From Bacillota bacterium (GTDB lineage: Bacteria; Bacillota; Clostridia; Clostridiales; Clostridiaceae), in contig JAEXZL010000137.1 of the NCBI GenBank assembly GCA_023451395.1, positions 1 to 18,642 of the forward strand: a DNA stretch of 18,642 nt. Reading direction: 5' to 3'. Positions 12,972 through 18,642 of the stretch are shown in pieces. Below the pieces are notes generated by a model. That model was not told the DNA's origin and did no database searches. It saw only the letters and a program-made list of their open reading frames with translations. Made by a program: the position numbers and the translations under genes. Each line of letters opens with the position of its first letter. Positions within the stretch are counted from its first letter, which is position 1.

Positions 12972-14534
12972 TTGTCAAAGGAATTCAGTCAAAAGATTCA
13001 ACGCTTTGGTAGAACCTTGCTTCTACCCATTGCAGTAATGGCTCCTGTGGGAATGATATTAGGTATAACTGGTGCCTTGGTTCAGTCCTACATGATTCAA
13101 AGATTTCCCTTTTTAGGGAATACTGTTTTAAACACCCTTTTAGTTAATTTAAGGACTATTGCCGGTGCAGTATTTGATAACATACCACTACTTTTTGCCA
13201 TGGGCGTTGCCTATGGAATGTCAAAAAAGGATAAAGGTATATCCGTTTTTGCCGCAGTTATAGGTTATATTATTTTAATTAGCACAATGAATGCATGGCT
13301 TGTTATAACAGGAAAGCTTGCAGATCCTGCAGTTATGAGCCAGGTTGGACAGATAAAGATATTAGGAATTCAAACTATGAATATCAATGCCTTAGGAGGT
13401 ATAATAACCGGTCTTGTAGCCGCCTGGGCAACAGATAAATTCTACAAGCTTGAGCTCCCCATTGCCTTTGCTTTCTTCTCTGGAAAGAAGTCAGTGCCAA
13501 TAATAACCATGGGAATAATGCTTGTAATAGGTGCAGTGATACCTTTTATCTGGGAGATTTTTGTTTCACTTCTTACCAAGCTGTCAGTAGTTTATTTAAG
13601 CCCTGCTGGACCTTTCTTCACAGCAGCAGGAGAAAGATTATTTATTCCCTTTGGTCTCCATCACCTTTGGAATTCTCTCTTTAGATTTACCGAGGCAGGA
13701 GGAACCTATGTTATAAATGGACAGACCTTTGTAGGTGTTGTTCCAACATTAAACGAAATACTCTTTAAGCTTGGGCCAAACAGTGAGTATTGGAGCATGA
13801 TGCCATCTCTAACAAGATTTATGGCTCAGCAGCAGATGCTTTGTACACTTTTTGCCTTCCCAGCTATTGGACTAGCTATGTACAAGACTGCTTATAAGGA
13901 AAATAAGAAGCTTGTGAAGTCTCTTATGCTTACCTGTATTCTTACTGCACTTCTTGGTAATGTAACAGAGCCATTGGAATTCTCCTTTGTCTTTATTGCA
14001 CCCTTATTATATGTGGCTTATGCAGTAATCATTGGACTTGGAGCTGTAGCTCTATCCTTAGCTCAGGTAGGTATAGGCTATATAAGAGGTACAATCTTTG
14101 ACTTTGCCATCTTTGGTCTTTTATATGAAAAAACTAACTGGATAAGCTTTATAATAATAGGTCTCATACTTGCAGTAGTTACTTACTTTGTATTTACCTG
14201 GGCTATACTTAAGTTTAATCTTAAGACTCCTGGAAGAGAGGATGCTCCATCTATGGATAACACCCTAATCAAGGAAAAGAACTATGACGAAATAGCAAGA
14301 AGAGTTATCCAGGGACTTGGAGGCAAGGCCAATATTAAAAATGTTGATAACTGCATTACAAGATTAAGAATAGACTTAGAGGATGTAAATTTAATAGATC
14401 GTAAAATACTTGAAAGCTCTGGCTGTAGCGGTATATTCCTGCCGGCACCAAAACATATTCATATAGTTTATGGGCCCTTAGTGGAATTTGTAAGAAATTC
14501 TGTTGATGATGAGCTAGAAAAAATACATGCATAA
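12972..14534 (+). CDS. PTS alpha-glucoside-type EIICB permease
   Basis: 520 residues: a membrane EIIC domain (about 1-420) followed by a cytoplasmic EIIB domain (about 435-515). EIIC shows the glucose/maltose-family blocks RFGRTLLLPIAVMAPVGMILGI, the FGLHHLWNSLFRFTEAGG loop and LGNVTEPLEFSFVFIAPLLY, which includes the conserved TEPLEF. EIIB has the phosphorylated cysteine, Cys461, in NVDNCITRLRIDL. It imports and phosphorylates an alpha-glucoside, probably maltose or a related disaccharide, judged from the adjacent hydrolase; B. subtilis GlvC/MalP is the model. There is no EIIA domain, so phosphate must come from an EIIA encoded elsewhere. The start is TTG 12972, 5 nt after GGAGGGG; no ATG alternative fits the N terminus. 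Confidence 0.93.
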   Translation: MSKEFSQKIQRFGRTLLLPIAVMAPVGMILGITGALVQSYMIQRFPFLGNTVLNTLLVNLRTIAGAVFDNIPLLFAMGVAYGMSKKDKGISVFAAVIGYIILISTMNAWLVITGKLADPAVMSQVGQIKILGIQTMNINALGGIITGLVAAWATDKFYKLELPIAFAFFSGKKSVPIITMGIMLVIGAVIPFIWEIFVSLLTKLSVVYLSPAGPFFTAAGERLFIPFGLHHLWNSLFRFTEAGGTYVINGQTFVGVVPTLNEILFKLGPNSEYWSMMPSLTRFMAQQQMLCTLFAFPAIGLAMYKTAYKENKKLVKSLMLTCILTALLGNVTEPLEFSFVFIAPLLYVAYAVIIGLGAVALSLAQVGIGYIRGTIFDFAIFGLLYEKTNWISFIIIGLILAVVTYFVFTWAILKFNLKTPGREDAPSMDNTLIKEKNYDEIARRVIQGLGGKANIKNVDNCITRLRIDLEDVNLIDRKILESSGCSGIFLPAPKHIHIVYGPLVEFVRNSVDDELEKIHA

Positions 14535-14557
14535 AGAATTACTATAAAGGAGGAAGC

Positions 14558-15889
14558 ATGCAGATGAGAAGAAGCAACATAATTACTGTAACAGGAGCAG
14601 GAAGTGCCAGAACACCGGCACTGGTAGGGAGTTTAGTTAAGCTAAAGGATAGCTTCCCACTGAAAAAAGTAATATTTTATGATATAGATGATGAAAGAAC
14701 CTCAAAAATGGAGGCCTATATAAGGCTTGTTTTGTCAACCTATTGTCCTGAAACAGAAGTAGTATTCACCACAGATTCTGATACAGCCTATGAAAATACA
14801 AATTTTGTTTTCTGTCAGATGAGAGTGGGGAAAAATGATATGAGGAGCTTAGATGAAAAGATTCCTCTTAAGTTTGGACTTGTAGGTCAGGAAACCTGCG
14901 GACCTGGTGGCTTTGCCTACGGTATGAGATCCTTAGGAGCAATGGTAGAAATGGTTAATCAGGTGAGAAAGCACTCAAAGGATACATGGATTTTAAATTA
15001 CACAAATCCAGCAGCTATTGTAGCCTTAGGTCTTGATAAGGTGTTTCCTGAAGACAAGAGAATACTTAATCTCTGTGATCAGCCTTATTCCTTAATACGC
15101 TCCTTTGCGAAAATATTAGGAGTAGAGCAGAAGGACCTGAGAGCCACCTATTTTGGATTAAATCATTTTGGATGGTTTACTGAGCTTAGAGATATTAACG
15201 GAAAAGATTATTTTGAAGAACTTAGAACCTACTTAAGGGATTATGACTTTAAGCCCTATAATGCAGAGCAGAGATCAAAATCCTGGCTGGACACCTATCT
15301 TAGGGTAAATAAATATATGAACTTTTTTGATGAATATATACCAACCACCTATCTTCAGTATTATTTCTTCCCTGAGGAAATTGTTGCGGAAAGCGATCCT
15401 AATTATACAAGAGCTGATGAAGCTAAGGATAGCAGAGAAAAAGAGGTTTGGGAAATCTGTGGAAAAGCAGTTAATGCAAAGGGGATAGAGGATATTGAGG
15501 TTATAACAAACAGTGTTTTTGGAGACCTTATGGTAGAGCTAGCAGAATCCATTGCCTATGACCTTCATAAGGAGTTTATCCTAATGAGCAGAAATAATGG
15601 TATAATACCTAACTTCAGTGAGGATGCCATAGTAGAGGTTGCAGGAACCTTCGGCAAGGATGGTGCACATCCTTATAAGTATGGAGAAATAAAGCCTTTC
15701 TACAAAGGCCTTATGGAAGGTCAGCATGCCTATGAAAGGCTTACGGTAGAAGCCTTTTTAGAAAAGGACTATACCAAGGCTCTTCAAGCACTAACTCTTA
15801 ACAGAACGGTTGTAGATCCTCAGAAGGCAAAGGTAGTATTAGATGCCCTAATGGAGGCAAACAAGGATTATTGGTATTTGGATAAATAG
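14558..15889 (+). CDS. GH4 family 6-phospho-alpha-glucosidase (NAD/Mn-dependent)
   Basis: 443 residues, the usual length for GlvA/MalH. It hydrolyses the phosphodisaccharide delivered by the PTS to glucose and glucose 6-phosphate, by the GH4 redox mechanism using NAD+ and Mn2+. Seen: an N-terminal Rossmann motif VTGAGSARTPALVGS (about 11-25), RVGKNDMRSLDEKIPLKFG, GQETCGPGG (110-118), NYTNPAA (147-153), the metal-site Cys in CDQP (173-176), and GLNHFGWF (200-207). An Asp after the Cys (CDxP) marks phospho-alpha-glucosidases, whereas phospho-beta-glucosidases have CNxP; here it is CDQP rather than the commoner CDMP. AAGGAGG is 4 nt before ATG 14558 and 10 nt before ATG 14564, so either Met may start. 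It lies 23 bp after the EIICB gene, in an operon. Confidence 0.9.
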   Translation: MQMRRSNIITVTGAGSARTPALVGSLVKLKDSFPLKKVIFYDIDDERTSKMEAYIRLVLSTYCPETEVVFTTDSDTAYENTNFVFCQMRVGKNDMRSLDEKIPLKFGLVGQETCGPGGFAYGMRSLGAMVEMVNQVRKHSKDTWILNYTNPAAIVALGLDKVFPEDKRILNLCDQPYSLIRSFAKILGVEQKDLRATYFGLNHFGWFTELRDINGKDYFEELRTYLRDYDFKPYNAEQRSKSWLDTYLRVNKYMNFFDEYIPTTYLQYYFFPEEIVAESDPNYTRADEAKDSREKEVWEICGKAVNAKGIEDIEVITNSVFGDLMVELAESIAYDLHKEFILMSRNNGIIPNFSEDAIVEVAGTFGKDGAHPYKYGEIKPFYKGLMEGQHAYERLTVEAFLEKDYTKALQALTLNRTVVDPQKAKVVLDALMEANKDYWYLDK

Positions 15890-15900
15890 TATAAAAAACA

Positions 15901-15945
15901 AAAAAGAGAGGGAGGACCGTCTGACGGTACCTCTCTCTCTTTTAT
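15901..15945 (+). terminator. Strong terminator of the PTS/glucosidase operon
   Basis: A long A-rich hairpin: AAAGAGAG...GAGG and ACCGTC on the left pair with GACGGT and CCTCTCTCTCTTT on the right, with one mismatch and one bulge, followed by TTTTATAT. Confidence 0.88.
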
Positions 15946-16105
15946 ATAAAGAGATTATATCAATGGAAGGAATGTAGAAAATCATCTTTGAAATATAGTA
16001 TAATTAAATAAATGAGAAATAAACTTGATAAAGAAAAGAAATAATTATCTAATAAATAAACTGAATATTACAAAAAATACAATCTATATAAAGGTGGTGA
16101 CCAAT

Positions 16106-17029
16106 ATGAGAATGTATGTAGGGATAACGGAATATAAGTGGTATGATGCCTTGAAGGATAAAAACTATAATGAGATATGTCTTGTAAAACCTGCGGGGAA
16201 TTTAAGCTTCAGAGCATTAAAAAGAGATGAGCTTTATTTATTTAAGCTTCATAGTCCTCAAAATTATATAGTGGGAGGAGGATATTTTGTATCCTTTTCT
16301 ACAGTACCCATATTTACTGCATGGGATATATTTAAGGGAAAAACAGGGGCAGAAGATTTTTTAGAGCTGGAGGAACGGATTTTTAAAAGCTCTGAGGAAA
16401 ATACCTCCGATGACAAGCAAAACACTGCCGGCTGCATAATCTTATCTGATCCTTTCTTCTTAAAGGAAGAGGATTGGATACCTATACCAGAGGATTGGAA
16501 CATTAATATTGGCCATGGAAAGCTTTATAATATATATAAGGATATAGGAAGAGAGCTTTATAAAGAAGTAGAGGATAGGATAGAGAGGCTTAATGCTGAT
16601 GATAAGACAAGGATACATGAGGAAAAAGGCTTTAAGGTTAACCTTGAGCCTATACATCCCCTAGGAGAGGGTGCCTTTAAGCTTATGGTTACAGAAGCTT
16701 ACTTAAAAAGCTGTGCCATAACCGGTGAGAGAGTACTTCCAGCTTTAAAGGCAGGATATATAAAACCAATAGCACTGGGAGGGACAAACACCTTAGACAA
16801 TGGTATTCTTCTTAGAAGAGATATATATATGCTTTATAACTTAGGCTATATAACTATAGATGAAAACTATACTGTACTTGTAAGCTCAAGGCTTAGAGAG
16901 GATTTTAATAGTGGCAACACCTATTACAAGTATCATGGTAAGACATTAAAGACACTTCCTGAGAAGTTTTTTGAGCTACCTTCAAAGGAAGGGCTTAAGT
17001 GGCATAAAGAAAGTGTGTTTTTAGGTTAA
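16106..17029 (+). CDS. HNH_2-type endonuclease-like protein with both HNH histidines replaced (probably inactive)
   Basis: 307 residues in two parts. Residues 1-160 (GITEYKWYDAL..., LFKLHSPQNYIVGGGYF, IGHGKLY) match a widespread family in which a PUA-like-looking domain precedes an HNH domain. The C-terminal domain reads CAITGERVLPALKAGYIKPIALGG, DNGILLRRDIYMLYNLG and TYYKYHG. In HNH_2 proteins the catalytic pattern is A-H-I-K/R-P, then NG-L, then D-L/I-H-x-L-F-D; here both histidines are Tyr (AGYIKP, DIYML) and the FD is YN, while Asn and the fold residues are kept. The nuclease is therefore probably dead, or the domain has another role. ATG 16106 follows AAGGTGGTGA; the frame extends upstream to 16025 without a start signal. 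It stands alone; relatives in which the domain is intact could be modification-dependent restriction enzymes, an inference. Confidence 0.8.
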   Translation: MRMYVGITEYKWYDALKDKNYNEICLVKPAGNLSFRALKRDELYLFKLHSPQNYIVGGGYFVSFSTVPIFTAWDIFKGKTGAEDFLELEERIFKSSEENTSDDKQNTAGCIILSDPFFLKEEDWIPIPEDWNINIGHGKLYNIYKDIGRELYKEVEDRIERLNADDKTRIHEEKGFKVNLEPIHPLGEGAFKLMVTEAYLKSCAITGERVLPALKAGYIKPIALGGTNTLDNGILLRRDIYMLYNLGYITIDENYTVLVSSRLREDFNSGNTYYKYHGKTLKTLPEKFFELPSKEGLKWHKESVFLG

Positions 17030-17055
17030 TGGTAAGAATATGTTATAAAGGTAAT

Positions 17056-17104
17056 AAAGTAGGAGTATGTGGGTTAAAACCCACATACTCCTACTTTTTA
17101 AGCT
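17056..17104. terminator. Bidirectional terminator: perfect 20-bp hairpin
   Basis: A perfect inverted repeat, 17056-17075 against 17078-17097, with two bases in the middle (the real loop is probably 4-6 nt). AAA on the left and TTT on the right give U-runs for both directions, serving the HNH-like gene (+) and the ArsR-type regulator (-). Confidence 0.9.
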
Positions 17105-17124
17105 TATGATTGGAAGTAATTGTA

Positions 17125-18093
17125 CTAATAAATTATATTCATAGTAATTCCTTGAGGATAATCACCATACTTTTCTCCAAAGAGGTTTATACCACCTATA
17201 CATTCAGCATCATCCTTTATTTCTATAAGAAGTGATATGTAAGGTAAACTGGATAGATTTAAATCCTTAATAGTGGTGCTAGCTTCAGTTCTTACTCCAT
17301 CAATAAAGCTGCCATTTTTTCTTACAGAGAAGGTTTTAAGTAAGCCATATTGGGTTTTGCCCACCTCCCAGCTCTCAGGAGTGAGAATGCCTCTTCTAGA
17401 GCCAAAATCTCCAGGGGAACGATAGGTTCCTATATATTGATTATTTATGGAAATAGAAATATCTGATGGCCATTCTTCTGCATATCCTGGAGCCTCTGAG
17501 CATAGCTCCATGGTGAAGGATATATCATGAAGATCTAGTAAAGCATTTGATAAATTAGGAAATCTGTATTCTATATAGCCCTTATGAAACCATAAAAGCT
17601 GTGCCTCCATTCTCCTAGGAGAATAAAAGGATAAAGGGCTGTCATAGGTGTCTAATGGTCCGTTAATATCCGCTAATCCGCAGGTGGGCTCTACCTTGCA
17701 TTTGTAATAGTTGCCCACGGGCATATCCACTATGATAGGCTTAGCTATCTCTTCGCTATTAGGTGCAGAAGCATCTAAGTGAAAGCTTTGGAGACTTGAA
17801 ATACATACTCTCATTGATCCTCTTACTCCAGGCTGGGATTCCGTTACCACAAGCTTTGCATCCTCTAAGTACTTAATGTGAGAGGCGATGGAGGATATGG
17901 GAATATCAAGCACAGCGGAAATTTCCTGAAGGGATAGGGGCTTGTATTTTAAAACATTTAGAATTTGAATCCTTGCAGGAACAGAAAGTGCCTTACCAAT
18001 CTTTACTATTTGTTCTTGATGGCTTTCATTTGTCAGGTTTAGAGAAATATCCCTTTCACCTATAATTTTAATGGGTGATTTCTTTTTAGTCAT
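17125..18093 (-). CDS. ArsR-type winged-helix transcriptional regulator with a large C-terminal domain
   Basis: 322 residues. About 28-105 form an ArsR-like winged HTH (IVKIGKALSVPARIQILNVLKYKPLSLQEISAVLDIPISSIASHIKYLEDAKLV). The cysteine metal motif of classic ArsR sensors is absent. Residues of about 120-322 are beta-rich and soluble (repeated W/Y/F-containing strands, LPYISLLIEIKDDAECIGGINLFGEKYGDYPQGI) and probably form an effector domain. ArsR-like proteins of this size and layout occur beside sugar ABC transporters in Firmicutes, and here the gene diverges from a probable sugar-binding lipoprotein, so it likely senses a carbohydrate and regulates that transporter. The start is ATG 18093, where AAGGA precedes at 7 nt; an ATG five codons upstream would place the ribosome site inside the gene. 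Confidence 0.8.
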   Translation of the reverse strand: MTKKKSPIKIIGERDISLNLTNESHQEQIVKIGKALSVPARIQILNVLKYKPLSLQEISAVLDIPISSIASHIKYLEDAKLVVTESQPGVRGSMRVCISSLQSFHLDASAPNSEEIAKPIIVDMPVGNYYKCKVEPTCGLADINGPLDTYDSPLSFYSPRRMEAQLLWFHKGYIEYRFPNLSNALLDLHDISFTMELCSEAPGYAEEWPSDISISINNQYIGTYRSPGDFGSRRGILTPESWEVGKTQYGLLKTFSVRKNGSFIDGVRTEASTTIKDLNLSSLPYISLLIEIKDDAECIGGINLFGEKYGDYPQGITMNIIY

Positions 18094-18426
18094 TTTTATT
18101 CCTTTCATAATTAAGATGTTTGTTAATTTTAAAATTTATGTAATAAATAATAAATATAATTTCAACAAAGTTATAATAAATAAACAGAAACAGCTATCAT
18201 TACACATAAGGTATGGGTAAATTTCAAAAAAACAAGAAAATAATTAAAAAACAGTAAAAAATATGTTGTAATGATAACGTTTAGATGATAATATAAAAAT
18301 ATATTTATTACATAATAAATAAAATAAATGAAAAAGGCAACCTAAAATTTTATTTATAATTACATAATTATTGTAATTAATAAATGAAAATAATTCAAGT
18401 GTTGCAAGGAAAGGTGGAGGAAGACA
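18094..18426. other. Divergent control region between the ArsR-type regulator and the lipoprotein gene
   Basis: A 333-bp, very AT-rich spacer with no gene. It contains a predicted rightward promoter (18266-18294), a cre-like site in the promoter spacer, and three AT-rich inverted repeats: ATTTAT-3-ATAAAT (18134-18148), TATTTATTA-2-TAATAAATA (18302-18321) and AATTACA-7-TGTAATT (18358-18378). The leader from the predicted start (about 18301) to the ATG is about 125 nt. Confidence 0.55.
18266..18294 (+). promoter_or_regulatory. Promoter of the lipoprotein gene with an embedded cre-like site
   Basis: TTGTAA (18266-18271) and TAATAT (18289-18294) are 17 bp apart. The spacer begins with TGATAACGTTTAGA (18272-18285), which matches the CcpA consensus TGWAARCGNTWNCA at 12 of 14 positions. 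CcpA bound there would block RNA polymerase. Confidence 0.5.
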
Positions 18427-18642
18427 ATGAAAAAGATCACGTTAGTAACTGTATTAATGCTTCTTATATCAATTTTTTCAGGATGTAGTAAGGCTCCTAC
18501 TAGTGGAGCTGATGGCAATTCAGGTTCAGGAAAAGATAAGAAAACTGTTATTAGTTTTATCAATGGTTTTACTGGTGCCGATGGTCCTTTTATGACTAAA
18601 ATAGTTGATGGCTTCAACAAGTCCCAAGATAAGTATGTGATT
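18427..18642 (+). CDS. Lipoprotein, probable sugar ABC transporter substrate-binding protein (3' truncated by window)
   Basis: The first 72 codons of a gene that runs off the window. It has a lipoprotein signal peptide: MKK, a hydrophobic stretch, then IFSGC with the lipidated Cys20; Phe at -3 of the Cys is less usual than Leu. A Ser/Gly/Lys-rich linker follows (TSGADGNSGSGKDKK), then the first strand and helix of the binding fold (TVISFINGFTGADGPFMTKIVDGFNKSQDKY). The motif of a strand, a G-x-D-G-P loop and VDGFNKS fits family-1 carbohydrate-binding proteins. GGAGG (18416-18420) lies 6 nt before the ATG. Permease genes would be expected beyond the window. Divergent from the ArsR-type regulator. 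Confidence 0.78.
   Translation, partial: MKKITLVTVLMLLISIFSGCSKAPTSGADGNSGSGKDKKTVISFINGFTGADGPFMTKIVDGFNKSQDKYVI

Noticed and set aside
15988..16004. TTGAAA and TATAAT before the HNH-like gene as a promoter
   Set aside because: TATAAT (15999-16004) is good, but TTGAAA is only 5 bp away and no -35 is found at 16-18 bp, so no promoter was listed.
18360..18620. 86-codon minus-strand frame opposite the lipoprotein gene
   Set aside because: The + strand has a ribosome site, signal peptide and lipobox-like Cys; the antisense frame has no such support.

Overview
Organism: the DNA is AT-rich, uses strong AAGGAGG-type ribosome binding sites and several TTG/GTG starts, and has two T-box riboswitches, intrinsic terminators with U-runs and a GatCAB amidotransferase operon. 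The proteins read as those of a low-GC Firmicute, most likely a Clostridium or close relative. No tRNA, rRNA, CRISPR array, insertion sequence or prophage gene was seen. This is an ordinary chromosomal region with several unusual details. | Layout, left: the window opens in the last third of accA (fatty-acid synthesis, + strand). A DEDDh exonuclease with an unrecognised N-terminal domain (+, own promoter, strong terminator) and an AEC-family permease (+) follow. | Layout, centre: a long minus-strand block (9951 down to 2697) holds two T-box systems in series. The first has its own promoter and a specifier loop with overlapping Glu (GAA) and Asn (AAC) codons. It controls a single ORF encoding aspartyl-tRNA synthetase fused to GatC, followed by gatA (TTG start) and gatB, overlapping by ATGA. 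Together these make the tRNA-dependent transamidation system (Asp-tRNA(Asn) to Asn-tRNA(Asn), Glu-tRNA(Gln) to Gln-tRNA(Gln)). Only 24 bp after gatB is a second promoter and T-box with a clear Tyr (UAC) specifier. It controls a tyrosine phenol-lyase/tryptophanase-family enzyme that keeps the tyrosine-recognition residues but lacks a conserved active-site arginine. | Layout, 9961-11774: a group of small genes: three short membrane proteins of unknown function (-) and a VOC/glyoxalase-fold protein (+). | Layout, 11905-15945: a sugar operon on the + strand: an RpiR-family regulator with its own terminator, then an alpha-glucoside-type PTS EIICB and a GH4 6-phospho-alpha-glucosidase. The EIICB promoter has a palindromic operator candidate at its start site and a cre-like site in its leader. 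The pair would import and phosphorylate an alpha-glucoside such as maltose and hydrolyse the phospho-sugar; no EIIA is encoded here. | Layout, right: a protein with an HNH_2-type nuclease domain in which both expected histidines are tyrosine (+), a perfect 20-bp bidirectional terminator hairpin, an ArsR-type regulator with a large C-terminal domain (-), and, divergent from it, the start of a lipoprotein that looks like an ABC-transporter sugar-binding protein (cut by the window end), with a cre-like site inside its predicted promoter. | Most notable: the AspRS-GatC fusion under a two-codon T-box; a Tyr T-box in front of a Tyr-lyase-like gene with an altered active site; and the apparently inactivated HNH protein.
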